Shown here: one piece after another, positions 37,001-46,378 of the stretch | Layout of the letters: each line of letters starts with the position of its first letter | How positions within the stretch are numbered: position 1 is the stretch's first letter | DNA from: Psychrobacter glacincola | GTDB taxonomy: Bacteria > Pseudomonadota > Gammaproteobacteria > Pseudomonadales > Moraxellaceae | DNA length: 64,000 bases | Assembly: GCF_904846215.1 (NCBI RefSeq) | Contig: NZ_CAJGZK010000008.1 | Coordinates: 1 to 64,000 of the forward strand | Direction: 5' to 3' | Translations under genes and position numbers: made by a program | Notes under the pieces: model-generated | Told to the model about the DNA's origin: nothing | The model's database searches: none | What the model saw: only the letters and a program-made list of their open reading frames with translations

Positions 37001-37535
37001 CCATATCGACTAACAACCACAGCGTTTGACCCTCAAATTCACCCAATATACTGCCATAAGCGGTACCGATAGCAGTTGGCTTTTGCGCCAAAAAACGCTC
37101 TGATGAATCTATTACAGGCCACGCCTCATTCGTACCATAGCCAACTGTCGCCAGTACGTCATTATTCTGATTGACAATGGCGATACGCTGGACATGTTGC
37201 TCTGCCCGCATACGCCCGAGTTTATCGTGAATACCGTCTAGCGTTGCCATCGCAGCTTGTGAGATATTATCGGTAGTGCTTTCATTGTTGTTTTTTGATG
37301 TTTGCGCCTTGGCATCATTTTGTGCTAGCAATTCAGGGACAATCTCTGCAATCGTTGGCGAATAGCGGATAAGTACCGCCTCAGCTAGCACTGCTTGCTC
37401 TGAATTACTGGCCCGCATGGTTTCATAAAACACCAAGATACCGCCCACTGCTGCGAGTAAACAGATGGGCAAAAATACCAATATGACCAGCTGACCATAG
37501 GCGCTACTGGTATCAAAACGTTTTTTGTAAGCCAT
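34023..37535 (-). CDS. GacS/BarA-type hybrid sensor histidine kinase
   Basis: About 1170 residues. Numbered from 37535: a helix at 15-36, a periplasmic region with a low-complexity insert, a second helix near 190-210, then HAMP. HisKA has His316 (ANISHELRTPLNS), followed by an ATPase with VGNAIKFTDSG, DSGKGIS and GGTGLGL. A second receiver-like region without clear phosphoacceptor lies at about 565-675. A true receiver has Asp797 (FMDIQMPRMSG) and a C-terminal Hpt has His1090 (AQLAHRILGG). The receiver has a ~55-residue Lys/Ser-rich insertion before its phosphoacceptor strand. Probably controls a GacA-like regulator elsewhere. GTG 37553 and ATG 37547 are alternative starts. Confidence 0.9.
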   Translation of the reverse strand: MAYKKRFDTSSAYGQLVILVFLPICLLAAVGGILVFYETMRASNSEQAVLAEAVLIRYSPTIAEIVPELLAQNDAKAQTSKNNNESTTDNISQAAMATLDGIHDKLGRMRAEQHVQRIAIVNQNNDVLATVGYGTNEAWPVIDSSERFLAQKPTAIGTAYGSILGEFEGQTLWLLVDMDSEPLYIARYRIAMALMITGLFTLLILLLSLNIYSKRWIAPIYELRLQLQRTHVDNLYQPIPVESNGELNLLQQDLVRTLRRLYVSFQELKEHAEQTEDDLRLAFDEMEMQNISIRNARDAAISTSQAKSAFLANISHELRTPLNSIDGFINLLARHGELNPEQDLYVQTIRKSSAHLLALVNDVLDFSKIEAGKLVLDRHEFDLYDTIYDVVDMLSPVSAEKGLRMAVLFYNDVPMRINGDALRLKQVLTNIVGNAIKFTDSGDVVVRVSLDDYQDNYLMISVQDSGKGISLSDQKMLFQSFSQGDPSITRQYGGTGLGLVISKQLTRLMGGDIGFYDNMQENISNQGATFWFRMPAHVDVIEAATGQTIELPVLAPLASATDEFNVLIWINHTASIQVLKASLQYLPIKLTQANSLPGLLESLKERGNYWDWVIVDDDTQDDMMALLKQIRLHYQGKLAVFGYQVAADQALLNRYHANILYEPLDKRQLYAMLDTQKRSVPTGIAEPRWKGVTVLAVDDHLPNLLVLDALLSELGIHVITASNGFDAIELISKQQAKNIKSAKTEKQSLSKKTQISKAVTRDDVSKSAVNALYIEDATTEEKSKAQHKDSIDLIFMDIQMPRMSGHEAARQIRKIEATDSHIPIIALTAHGLADERDKLIASGINDYVGKPISQPQLLQVLQKWLGRSASSSPLTAENDEHPQGFRVAGDLQVLESQTIDAQSTNSQNADIANTRLQPSSSAPNNAAPPTYQMIRSEQVKSYKPTKMSNDKRVKRPLSLKKIRDDYLRDSQPREDYRRENIRDTQPRYENLRFQEQGQAAFGTRPIQTLDNKEELLVNTPYLQKDGNLNDSVFNTLDILDWQDALTRSANKPDLAAKLIIMMLDTINDEKQALMQAWEARNRSMLAQLAHRILGGSRYTGVPQLRQASQDLEDKCLLNIQHTTPAQFAMLEPYYEALLAALNNLQTLDLSAYPQLNYHRLSENDMTWKMI

Positions 37536-37623
37536 GCTGGGTACCATCTCCACTACTGTTTTTGCTATCGATATTTTACAATGCTTTTACTGATCGCTTA
37601 TGTATCATCTATCCATGACTATA

Positions 37624-37761
37624 TATAGTCAGAGAAAAGTAATATCGATACATCAAGTACTGCTGATATTCATTTTTCTTGCTTGCTGTGCCTATGCAGA
37701 CAGAGGCTGCAAAAAATTTATACCAGCAGCACTGTAGCGTTTTTGAGATATTTTAACTATA
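37624..37761 (-). repeat. Type A miniature repeat, copy 6
   Basis: Bounded by TATAGTCAGAGAAAAG and TATTTTAACTATA, inverted relative to the 6448 copy. It begins within a GACTATATATAGTC palindrome, as if abutting another end. Confidence 0.9.
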
Positions 37762-37935
37762 TAGCTTGTGATTATCTTAACAGGATTCCATTAGCCGCTG
37801 TTAGACAATCATTGATAAAGCTATCTGCGCTAAGCACCATCAAAAACAAGATGATATAATGGTGCACATTTTTATTTGCCACAATAAACACCTGACAGCC
37901 GCGCTGTATTCACTTATTATTGTTAACGCATTTAT

Positions 37936-37980
37936 TAGTACGTGATTATTTAGTACGTGATTATTTAGTACGTGATTATT
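37936..37980 (+). repeat. 15-bp tandem repeat, three copies, upstream of cysM
   Basis: TAGTACGTGATTATT is repeated three times without interruption, 129 bases before the cysM start. Confidence 0.93.
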
Positions 37981-38108
37981 TAACACATCCATACCACCGT
38001 ATTATTCACTTATCAAAACGCGACTTTCGCCTTTAACGCATGGTCTTCCAGACAGCACATTATTATCTCGTTAAACTACTTTGAAACCGATACCACTAAG
38101 GATACTTT

Positions 38109-39077
38109 ATGTCCGCTACGGCTCAGTCAAACGCCACCTTTATTACTCAAATTACTGACCTCGCTGATTGCGTCGGTCAAACGCCCTTGGTCAAATTGCA
38201 GCGCTTACCTGAACAAGAACAGATTGACAATGGTGCCATCCTGCTTGCCAAGCTTGAAGGTAATAACCCTGCTGGCTCTGTTAAAGACCGCCCTGCGTTT
38301 AATATGATTTATCAAGCGGAGCTGCGCGGTGATATCAAGCCAGGTGATATGTTGATTGAGGCAACCAGTGGCAATACCGGTATTGCTTTGGCTATGGTGG
38401 CGGCGATGCGTGGCTACCCGATCACCTTATTTATGCCAAGTAACTCGACCCAAGAGCGTAAAGACGCCATGACCGCTTATGGTGCAACGCTGATTGAGGT
38501 AGAAGAAGGAATAGAAGCGGCGCGCGATATGGCGCTACAGATGCAAACCGATGGCAAAGGTATTGTCTTAGATCAGTTTAATAATCCTGATAATAGACAA
38601 GCGCATTATCTGACCACAGGTCCTGAGCTTTGGACGCAAACCGAGGGTAAAATCACTCACTTTATTAGCTCTATGGGTACTACCGGCACCATTACCGGCG
38701 TGGCACAATATCTAAAAGAGCAAAATCCTGCCATACAAATCATCGGTTTGCAGCCGGATGAAGAAGCCTCTATCGCTGGTATCCGCCGCTGGCCTGCTGC
38801 TTATATGCCAGGTATTTTTGATGCCGACTTAGTCGATGAGATTATGGATATCGATCAGCGCGTCGCTGAGGTTTATATGCGCAAGCTTGCTAAGACTGAA
38901 GGGATTTTTGCAGGTGTCTCATCTGGTGCAGCAGCATGGGCGGCTACACAAGTCGCTAAGGCAAATCCTGATGCCGTTATTGCTTTTATTGTCTGTGATC
39001 GCGGTGATCGTTATTTATCAACTGGATTGTACAATGTTGATGATAGTGTTGATGACAGCCTAGATCGCGTAAACTAA
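38109..39077 (+). CDS. cysM: Cysteine synthase B
   Basis: PLP-dependent O-acetylserine (or O-phosphoserine) sulfhydrylase of 322 residues, making cysteine from sulfide or thiosulfate. The PLP lysine is Lys59 in NNPAGSVKDRPA, and the phosphate-binding TSGNTGIALAM loop is present. The NNPAGSVKDRP form and the length fit CysM rather than CysK. It stands alone with its own upstream region and is followed, 86 bases on, by an exonuclease gene on the same strand. Confidence 0.95.
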   Translation: MSATAQSNATFITQITDLADCVGQTPLVKLQRLPEQEQIDNGAILLAKLEGNNPAGSVKDRPAFNMIYQAELRGDIKPGDMLIEATSGNTGIALAMVAAMRGYPITLFMPSNSTQERKDAMTAYGATLIEVEEGIEAARDMALQMQTDGKGIVLDQFNNPDNRQAHYLTTGPELWTQTEGKITHFISSMGTTGTITGVAQYLKEQNPAIQIIGLQPDEEASIAGIRRWPAAYMPGIFDADLVDEIMDIDQRVAEVYMRKLAKTEGIFAGVSSGAAAWAATQVAKANPDAVIAFIVCDRGDRYLSTGLYNVDDSVDDSLDRVN

Positions 39078-39163
39078 GATAACTTATAAAGTGCAGACCA
39101 TGCGATTGATACGGTCAGTGCATTTAATGCAGCATCATAAGCCAATAATTAGGTAGAACCATT

Positions 39164-39979
39164 ATGTCACAAGCTTTTTCGTCTGACCCTATTTTGGTCT
39201 TTGATATTGAGACGGTTGCGGATACCGATGCTGCACGCCGTATCTATCCGCAATTGGGTAAGCTTAATGATGCAGATACGCTCAGCGCGTTGACTGCCAT
39301 TCGCATACAAGAAGCGGGGCATGATTTTATGCGTTTGCCACTACAGCGTATTGTCTGTATTTCTGCGCTTTATATCAAAGATGGCACATTTTCGTTATTT
39401 TCGCTCACCGCCGATAAATTTAGCGAAAAAGAGATTCTTGCCAAGTTTTTTCGCGCCTTTAATGATATTGCAAAACTGCCTAAATTGATCAGCTGGAATG
39501 GCTCAGGTTTTGACATTCCTGTACTTATTTATCGTGCCATGCAATATGACTTGGCAGCGCCTTGGTTATTTGAAGAAGGCGAGCGTATCAAACATATGCG
39601 TTTTGATAATTATGTCAATCGCTTTCATACCCGCCATCTTGATTTGATGGATCGGTTTAGCCAATACGGTGCCAGTCGCCGTGAGGCAATGGATGTCGTT
39701 GCTAGCTTATATGGCTTGCCCGGTAAGACTGATGTCGATGGCAGTATGGTCGGCGAGCTTGTCAGCAATAATGACTGGCAAACGCTGTCGATATATTGTG
39801 AGTCTGATGTGATGAATACTTGGCTGATATATCTGCGCTGGCTGCGCCTGACCGGTCAGCTATCCTTACCAGATTTTGCCGTTTGGCAGCAGCAAAGCCG
39901 CGATTATTTAACCAAATTTACCCAAGCGGATGGCACGCCACGTCATCAGGCATTTTTGAATGATTGGCTTAACAGCTAG
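39164..39979 (+). CDS. Predicted 3'-5' exonuclease (PolB exonuclease-like, DUF2233/PF10108 type)
   Basis: A 271-residue DEDD-type nuclease resembling the proofreading domain of family B polymerases without a polymerase. ExoI is FDIETVAD, ExoII lies in SWNGSGFDIPVLIYRAM, and ExoIII is around YCESDVMNTWLIY, giving the four acidic metal ligands. It would degrade single-stranded 3' ends in DNA or RNA; its cellular role is not established. It lies between cysM and rlmD on the same strand and has its own terminator. Confidence 0.87.
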   Translation: MSQAFSSDPILVFDIETVADTDAARRIYPQLGKLNDADTLSALTAIRIQEAGHDFMRLPLQRIVCISALYIKDGTFSLFSLTADKFSEKEILAKFFRAFNDIAKLPKLISWNGSGFDIPVLIYRAMQYDLAAPWLFEEGERIKHMRFDNYVNRFHTRHLDLMDRFSQYGASRREAMDVVASLYGLPGKTDVDGSMVGELVSNNDWQTLSIYCESDVMNTWLIYLRWLRLTGQLSLPDFAVWQQQSRDYLTKFTQADGTPRHQAFLNDWLNS

Positions 39980-40018
39980 AAGATTTAACAGACTGACGTA
40001 ATGACAAATACTGTCTAT

Positions 40019-40054
40019 AAGCGGTGATTATATTTTTATAATCATCGCTTTTTT
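40019..40054 (+). terminator. Rho-independent terminator after the exonuclease gene
   Basis: GCGGTGATTAT pairs with ATAATCATCGC, followed by six T residues. Confidence 0.85.
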
Positions 40055-40137
40055 ACTTTGTGAGCGCCTAATACCTGAGTCGCTTTATATGTTAAAATTG
40101 CTATTATTTTTAACACCTTCATTTTATAGGCAGGTTT

Positions 40138-41676
40138 ATGCAACCCACCGATTCAAAGACTTCTACCCCAGATATGACTGAACAGCCAAATGAGACTCAA
40201 ACGATTACGATTCCGCCTAGTAAGAAAAAATCTAAGCCATCATCAAAGACGCGTCGTCGTCTAAAAGATGCTGAGGCACTCCCCTTTACTATCGATGGCT
40301 TGTCACATGATGGGCGCGGCGTTGCGGTATACGGTAATGGTTTTGGCGAAGCTGACGGTCATATCACTGACAAGCATGGCAAAAAAATCTTTGTCAGTTT
40401 TGCATTGCCGGGTGAAAGTGCGTTGGTCAAGATTACCAATAGCCGTACCAGCTTTGAAGAAGGCGATGCGGTGAGCATCACTGCCAATCCAAACCCTGAG
40501 CGCGTGGTGCCGCCCTGCCCGCATTTTGGGGTTTGCGGTGGCTGTAATTTGCAGCATTGGCAGCCAGATGCACAAATTAACTTTAAGCAATCTGTCCTTG
40601 CTGAAATGCTAATACATCAAGCAAATGTGGCGCCTGATCATTGGCTTGATCCGGTAGTCGGCGACCGCCTTGGCTATCGTACCAAAGCGCGACTTGGCGT
40701 ACGTTATGTTGTCAAAAAAGAAACTGCTCTGGTCGGCTTTCGCGAGCGTTCAAGTAATTTCTTAGCAGAATTGAATGAATGTCATATCTTAGATCCACGT
40801 ATTGGCTTTGAGATTGAAAACTTAAAAACTCTTATTAGCACTTTAGAGAGCCGTGACAAGATTGCTCAGCTTGAATTGGCAATGGGCGAGCATTTACCAG
40901 AGCTACCTGATGGTAATCAGCCAGTCGCGCTGATTGTACGTAATCTTGAACCATTGTCGGACGGGGATATCGATAAGCTCAAGGTATTTTTTGCGGCGCG
41001 CAATTGGCAGCTATACTTGCAATCAAAGGGTGCGGATAGTATCCAACGTATTGCTTTGAAGGATACAGATGATTTGAGCGAGCAGTTTGGACGCTTATAT
41101 TATCAATTGCCAGAGTATGATTTGACGTTTGAATTTATCCCTACGGATTTCACCCAAGTTAATCTGTCGGTGAATCGTCAGATGACCAAGCTTGCGTGTG
41201 ATTTGCTTAACTTAAAAGCAGGTGAACGCGTTCTAGATTTATTTAGCGGTTTGGGCAATTTCAGCCTGCCTCTCGCGCGATTGGTTGGTGAAACGGGTTC
41301 AGTCGTTGGTGTTGAAGGCAGCGAAGCCATGACCGCACGCGCCGCTGACAATGCACGCCGCAATGGCATTAACAACACTGAGTTTTATAGCCAAGATTTG
41401 ACACATGATTGTACGGACAAACCGTGGGCCAACCAAGGGTTTGATGCGCTGCTTATCGATCCACCGCGTTCTGGCGCCTGGGAGATTATGCAATATTTGC
41501 CTAAGTTTAACGCTGAGCGGATTGTCTATGTCTCCTGTAATCCTGCTACGCTGGCTCGTGATACCAAAGCATTGCTCGAACAAGGTTATCGTTTAACGCA
41601 TGCCGGCGTCATGGATATGTTTTGCCATACCGGTCATGTTGAGTCAATCGCGCGCTTTGAAAAAGTCTCTGCTTAA
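40138..41676 (+). CDS. rlmD: 23S rRNA (uracil-1939-C5)-methyltransferase
   Basis: A 512-residue SAM-dependent RNA methyltransferase. A basic Thr/Ser/Lys-rich N-terminal stretch of about 40 residues precedes the TRAM domain. The iron-sulfur cluster cysteines are in [15 protein letters not shown] plus the Cys of NECHILD. The SAM fold has [15 protein letters not shown], the substrate loop IDPPRSG, and the catalytic nucleophile Cys lies in [12 protein letters not shown]. It precedes relA, the same order as in E. coli. Confidence 0.96.
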   Translation: MQPTDSKTSTPDMTEQPNETQTITIPPSKKKSKPSSKTRRRLKDAEALPFTIDGLSHDGRGVAVYGNGFGEADGHITDKHGKKIFVSFALPGESALVKITNSRTSFEEGDAVSITANPNPERVVPPCPHFGVCGGCNLQHWQPDAQINFKQSVLAEMLIHQANVAPDHWLDPVVGDRLGYRTKARLGVRYVVKKETALVGFRERSSNFLAELNECHILDPRIGFEIENLKTLISTLESRDKIAQLELAMGEHLPELPDGNQPVALIVRNLEPLSDGDIDKLKVFFAARNWQLYLQSKGADSIQRIALKDTDDLSEQFGRLYYQLPEYDLTFEFIPTDFTQVNLSVNRQMTKLACDLLNLKAGERVLDLFSGLGNFSLPLARLVGETGSVVGVEGSEAMTARAADNARRNGINNTEFYSQDLTHDCTDKPWANQGFDALLIDPPRSGAWEIMQYLPKFNAERIVYVSCNPATLARDTKALLEQGYRLTHAGVMDMFCHTGHVESIARFEKVSA

Positions 41677-42044
41677 ACCTCTGTAGTAGCAGAGTGTGGT
41701 ATTCGCCTGTAATTTTTATAGGCGTTAATAGCTATAAATTAAGAATGTTATAGGCGCTATTCCTCTGTGCGGCTAACGCTATCATTACAGAGCCTTGCTT
41801 GATTTGTCATCGCAACATGCGATAATAATAGTCACTGCTTTTATTGTTTATAAACACACAGTGAGTCTAAGCGCTCATAATTCTATGCAAGATCCCTATA
41901 ATTGATTTTATAGCCGCTAAAAAATGGACTTTTTAGCAGCTGTATTGATTTATAACTGACCATTTATCGATAGCAGGCTCATGTTTAGCTCTAGCGTTGT
42001 AAATGGGGTTATTATCAAGTCAAAATAGTTAAGAGGAGTGGGCT
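41677..42044. other. Intergenic region upstream of relA
   Basis: 368 AT-rich bases holding a hairpin near 41912-41940 (GCCGCTAAAAA/TTTTTAGCAGC), with no terminal U-tract. No gene was seen. It may carry relA promoters. Confidence 0.5.
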
Positions 42045-44585
42045 ATGGTAAAAATTCGCGAAGGATTACCGCTGGTAGATGGACAGACCACGCAAGCGGA
42101 TAGTGCAACGTTGGCAGCGCAGCTGGTCGCGAGTCAACGCTCGCATCAGTCTGCCAATAGCTACGCCCAAGTCCCACTAGATATCAAGTATCAGCTTGCC
42201 ACTCATAAACTCCATACCACCTTTGATCGCTCTGTACATTACGCGTACTACAGTCATGACTCAAATCTTGAAAATGACTATTTGAGGGATAAAATCCTTG
42301 ATGAATCCGAGGCATTTTCACAACAAGAGCTTGAAGCGTTAGATTTGGATCAAATCAATATTGACGTACCCACTTGGCTTGACAATGTTGCAAAGCGTAT
42401 TGGGCAAGAGTCAGTGCCCAATCTTAGCGCTGCCTGTGAGTTTATCCGTAAGCACATGAATACCAACGAATCGGAGCGTTCAGGCGCTTACGTGACCGGT
42501 ATTGGCATGACAGATATCTTAACTTATCTTTATCAAGATGAAGATGCTCTTGTGGCTGCTATGCTCTATCGTAGTGCGCGCAAAGCTATTATTAGTCTTA
42601 GTGATATCGAAAAAAAGTTTGGCGCGGACATATCAACTTTGGTCAAAGATACCTTGGCAATGGGACAACTGTCTGAGATTATTGAGAACAATAAGCGCTT
42701 AGAAGATCATTTCGTCAATAACCAACGTGATCAGCTATCAAATATTTATAGCATGCTCATCTCGGTCACCAACGATGTGCGCGTGGTCCTTATCAAGCTT
42801 GCTGAACGTACTTTTGCCATGCGAGAACTGACCTTCTCTAATGAAGACCGGCAAAATCGGGTGGCGCGTGAAGTCATGACTATTTATGCGCCATTGGCGC
42901 ATCGCTTGGGTATTGCGCAGCTTAAGTGGGAGCTTGAAGACTTAGCGTTTCGCTACCTTGCCCCTGATCGGTATAAAGAGATTGCCAAGCTGTTGTCAGA
43001 AAAGCGTAGCGAGCGTGAATCCTATATTCAGCGCGTACAAGATAGGCTCAACGAGTCTTTGGCAGAATCTGGCATTGAGGGCGAAGTTTCAGGGCGCGTT
43101 AAGCACATTTATTCTATTTATCGAAAAATGAAGCTCAAGGGCTTATCTTTTGATCAGCTGTACGATATCCGTGCGCTGCGTGTTTTGGTCACCACTCCTT
43201 CAGACTGTTACCACGTGCTGGGGCTGGTACATGGGTTGTGGCGTTATATTCCTGAGCAATTTGACGATTATATAACCAATCCAAAATCTAATGGCTATCG
43301 CTCACTCCATACTGCGGTCATCGCTGAAAACAAATCGCTTGAAGTACAGATTCGTACTCAAGAGATGCACTTTGAAGCCGAGCTTGGCATGTGTGCTCAC
43401 GTCAATTACAAAGAAGGGCTAAAAAATAAAAAGGACAACTACCTTAATCAGCGAATCAGATCCTTACGTCAACTGTTATCTATTAATAATCAGCCACGCT
43501 CATCCTTATCATCCAGTGATGAATTAGAAGAGATTGAGTTTGACGACGACGAGCAATTGGTTGATTTTGATGAGCTCGAACGTATTTACATCTTTAGTCG
43601 CGATGGCGATATTACTGAGCTGCCAAAAGGCGCGACTGTGCTGGATTTTGCCTATTATGTCCATACGCAAGTGGGTAATCGCGCCCAAGCAGCACGGGTC
43701 AATCAGCGTTATGTGCCGCTAACCTATCAGCTCAAAACTGGCGAGCAAGTCGAGATTATCACCAAATCCTCACGTGAGCCCAATCGCGATTGGCTGGTGG
43801 CTTCACTGGGTTATATTCATACCAACCGTGCCCGCTCAAAACTTCGTCAATGGTTTAATAAACAGGACCGCGATAAGAATATCGAAATCGGTCGTCAAAT
43901 GCTCAGTAAAGAGCTTGAGCGCTTGTCGGTGCACCCCAATAGCATTGATTTAAATGACTATACACAGCATTTTCATGTCAATAATACCGATGATATCGTG
44001 GTTGGTTTGGTGACGGGTGAAATCGGTCTAAATCAGCTCACCAGCCATATTTCTCGTCAATTGCATCTAGAGCCTGAAAGATCTGAAGAAAATTTTGTCC
44101 CTATTATCGATAAAAGAGATTCAGGGAAACTTGATGCTTATAAAATCCAAATCGATGGCTTAGATAATATTGAGGTTGGTTTGGCAGGCTGCTGTCATCC
44201 TGTGCACGGTGAGCCTATTGCAGGTTACATTACTTTATCGCGCGGTGTTAGCGTCCACAATCGTGGCTGCCCTGAATATCTACGCCTGATTGAACGTGAC
44301 CCTGAACGCGAAATTAAGGCGGCTTGGAAGGTCAAATCAGGCCGTTATCAGCCGGTTGATATTCATGTAGAAGCCTATGATAGACGCGGGTTATTGCGTG
44401 ACTTAACCCAGATTATTGATAAAGAAAACGTCAATATTCGTCAGGTTCAAACACTAAGTAATGATGACAATATTGCTTCTTTGAAGTTTCATATTGAAGT
44501 GTCCGGACTGGCACATTTATCAAAACTCCTAGCCAAGCTTGAGCAGCAGCACGGCATCTTACATGCTCGCCGCGCTGTTTCCTGA
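42045..44585 (+). CDS. relA: GTP pyrophosphokinase (ppGpp synthetase I)
   Basis: An 846-residue RelA that makes (p)ppGpp on ribosomes stalled with uncharged tRNA. Domains in order: a degenerate hydrolase region at about 130-250, where the HD motif is replaced (MLYRSARKAI), so monofunctional; synthetase at about 300-440 with NGYRSLHTAV; TGS at about 505-570; the conserved-Cys ZFD region with GCCHPVHGE; and ACT at about 770-846. The start has AGGAG upstream. Confidence 0.97.
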   Translation: MVKIREGLPLVDGQTTQADSATLAAQLVASQRSHQSANSYAQVPLDIKYQLATHKLHTTFDRSVHYAYYSHDSNLENDYLRDKILDESEAFSQQELEALDLDQINIDVPTWLDNVAKRIGQESVPNLSAACEFIRKHMNTNESERSGAYVTGIGMTDILTYLYQDEDALVAAMLYRSARKAIISLSDIEKKFGADISTLVKDTLAMGQLSEIIENNKRLEDHFVNNQRDQLSNIYSMLISVTNDVRVVLIKLAERTFAMRELTFSNEDRQNRVAREVMTIYAPLAHRLGIAQLKWELEDLAFRYLAPDRYKEIAKLLSEKRSERESYIQRVQDRLNESLAESGIEGEVSGRVKHIYSIYRKMKLKGLSFDQLYDIRALRVLVTTPSDCYHVLGLVHGLWRYIPEQFDDYITNPKSNGYRSLHTAVIAENKSLEVQIRTQEMHFEAELGMCAHVNYKEGLKNKKDNYLNQRIRSLRQLLSINNQPRSSLSSSDELEEIEFDDDEQLVDFDELERIYIFSRDGDITELPKGATVLDFAYYVHTQVGNRAQAARVNQRYVPLTYQLKTGEQVEIITKSSREPNRDWLVASLGYIHTNRARSKLRQWFNKQDRDKNIEIGRQMLSKELERLSVHPNSIDLNDYTQHFHVNNTDDIVVGLVTGEIGLNQLTSHISRQLHLEPERSEENFVPIIDKRDSGKLDAYKIQIDGLDNIEVGLAGCCHPVHGEPIAGYITLSRGVSVHNRGCPEYLRLIERDPEREIKAAWKVKSGRYQPVDIHVEAYDRRGLLRDLTQIIDKENVNIRQVQTLSNDDNIASLKFHIEVSGLAHLSKLLAKLEQQHGILHARRAVS

Positions 44586-44649
44586 TAGTATTGCTGGGAA
44601 AATTTATTAAAAGTACATTCATTCCATAATAGAGTTTTTACAAAATACC

Positions 44650-45579
44650 ATGCCTGAGTTGCCAGAAGTAGAAACGACAAAAACCAGCCTTGCACCGCTA
44701 TTGGGTCAAAAAGTCACCAATGTACAAGTATTTCAACCAAAGTTGCGTTGGTCAATACCTGACGATTTGACACAGTTGGTTAACTACACACTAGAGAGCG
44801 TTGAGCGGCGAGCAAAGTATTTAATCCTCAATTTTATACCGCTAGGTGACAATGGTATATCACCTTCTATTCAGCCTGATATGTTACAGCCGCGACAACT
44901 TTTGGTTCATCTTGGTATGTCAGGTAGCTTGCAACAACACAGTCATGCTATGGGTAAGCGCAAACATGACCATTTGATTATGAGCTTTATCGACGCTGAT
45001 AATACCCAAACACAACTACATTATTATGATCCTAGACGCTTTGGATCCATTTTATGGCTTGAAGAATATAGTGACAAACTGTTAAATCATTTAGGACCTG
45101 AGCCATTATCAGATGCATTCACTGCAGACTATCTATATCACCTAATCCAACGTAGCGAACAATCCAGCGGAAGCGAAAACAGTACATCGATTAGAAAGCA
45201 ACCCATCAAACGAGCCATTAAATCGGTCATTATGGAGCAGCAAGCTGTAGTCGGCGTTGGTAATATTTATGCAACCGAAAGCTTATACTTATCAGGTATT
45301 CATCCTGCCACCCCAGCTAATGAAGTGTCATATACGCAAATAGTCATACTGGTTGACCATATCAAAACCATTCTACAAAAAGCGATCAAGCTTGGTGGTT
45401 CCACACTGCGTGATTTTACCGTTGCAGATGGTCAAACAGGTTACTTTCAACAGACATTGAATGTCTATGGCAGGCAAGGTGAAGCTTGTCTATACTGCCA
45501 ATCCATCTTAGAAAATATTAAGCTAAGTGGACGTGCCAGTGTCTACTGCCCTCTTTGTCAGCCAATCAGTTCAATGTAA
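44650..45579 (+). CDS. mutM: Formamidopyrimidine-DNA glycosylase
   Basis: A 309-residue bifunctional glycosylase/AP lyase that removes 8-oxoguanine. It has the invariant N-terminus MPELPEVET with the Pro2 nucleophile and Glu3, the helix-two-turn-helix VVGVGNIYATESL and the C-terminal zinc finger with four Cys (CLYCQ and CPLCQ). It is about 35 residues longer than E. coli MutM because of two loop insertions. It lies 64 bases after relA and may be read through from it. Confidence 0.96.
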   Translation: MPELPEVETTKTSLAPLLGQKVTNVQVFQPKLRWSIPDDLTQLVNYTLESVERRAKYLILNFIPLGDNGISPSIQPDMLQPRQLLVHLGMSGSLQQHSHAMGKRKHDHLIMSFIDADNTQTQLHYYDPRRFGSILWLEEYSDKLLNHLGPEPLSDAFTADYLYHLIQRSEQSSGSENSTSIRKQPIKRAIKSVIMEQQAVVGVGNIYATESLYLSGIHPATPANEVSYTQIVILVDHIKTILQKAIKLGGSTLRDFTVADGQTGYFQQTLNVYGRQGEACLYCQSILENIKLSGRASVYCPLCQPISSM

Positions 45580-45868
45580 ACTTACTCAAAATAAAGAGTT
45601 TTATTCAACGCTCACTTATAAGTTCTAGCTTATTGATTTTTGGTTGCGTATCATTAAAATAACACCACTAACAAACTTGTCCGCCTATGCTGCGCATTTT
45701 TGTTGCTTATTAGCCTATATATTGCTTTAATAGTGCTAGTACTTACATAAATAATGCAAACCATTTATTTGGCCGTAATATATACGCTATCTGTCGTTGC
45801 CGCAATATTTCTATGGAGAAATAGCAGCAGCTATTTACCATACTACTTATGAGTTTTAGGACATCATT

Positions 45869-46309
45869 ATGATTGCTCAGGCTAACACCAAACGCACCGC
45901 AAAATATACGCTATCAACTATATTGATAAGTGCCAGCTTAGCTTTTGCAAGTATGCAACCCGCTTTAGCAGCGATAGAGATTGATGAAACAGATTTTGGT
46001 CCCTCTTATGAGACCATGGCTGTAGATACCGTTGTCGGCAAGCCATTACAATTGGTAGCAGCCGTTGCAGGCACAGCTGCTTATATTGTCAGTCTACCCT
46101 TTTCTTTAATCGGTGGTAACGCCGATCAAGCACAGCAAAAACTCTTTGTTGAGCCATGGAATGCCATGAGTCGCTGCTTAGGCTGTACGGTTGCTGAAGA
46201 CAATTATTATAAATCACAGGTCGTTGATAATAACGTTGTGCGTATCGTGGTTGATCAACCATCAGAGATTATCATTAATACCAATGACTACGTTATCGTT
46301 AGACCTTGA
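45869..46309 (+). CDS. Small exported protein of unknown function
   Basis: I do not recognise a family for this 146-residue protein. It has a clear signal peptide (basic start, hydrophobic about 14-27, cleavage at ALA/AIEID after residue 34). The mature part carries one hydrophobic stretch (LVAAVAGTAAYIVSLPFSLIGG), a Cys pair (CLGC) and a C-terminal stretch rich in Val/Ile. It is probably periplasmic or inserted in a membrane. It ends at a terminator shared with the truncated mscL. Confidence 0.75.
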   Translation: MIAQANTKRTAKYTLSTILISASLAFASMQPALAAIEIDETDFGPSYETMAVDTVVGKPLQLVAAVAGTAAYIVSLPFSLIGGNADQAQQKLFVEPWNAMSRCLGCTVAEDNYYKSQVVDNNVVRIVVDQPSEIIINTNDYVIVRP

Positions 46310-46348
46310 GCATACATACACTTAAGTACTTATAAAAAATCCAATCAG

Positions 46349-46378
46349 AAAAAGGCTAACATGACGTTAGCTTTTTTT
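46349..46378. terminator. Bidirectional terminator; overlaps the mscL stop codon
   Basis: AAAAGGCTAAC pairs with GTTAGCTTTTTTT. It ends the exported-protein gene on the plus strand, and its stem contains the premature mscL stop (46367-46369) on the minus strand. Confidence 0.88.

Larger units (their letters stand above)
37536..38108. other. Divergent intergenic region between the GacS-like gene and cysM
   Basis: It holds a type A repeat and a 15-bp tandem repeat. No gene or named RNA was seen in the rest. Confidence 0.5.

Noticed and set aside
34023..37535. A second phosphoaccepting receiver at about residues 565-675 of the GacS-like kinase
   Set aside because: The fold seems receiver-like, but no conserved phosphoacceptor Asp with the MD-x-x-MP context was found.
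37936..37980. Possible CRISPR-like array
   Set aside because: The 15-bp units are contiguous and too short; it is a simple tandem repeat.
41912..41940. Terminator of rlmD
   Set aside because: The stem is imperfect, there is no U-tract, and it lies more than 230 bases past the stop.
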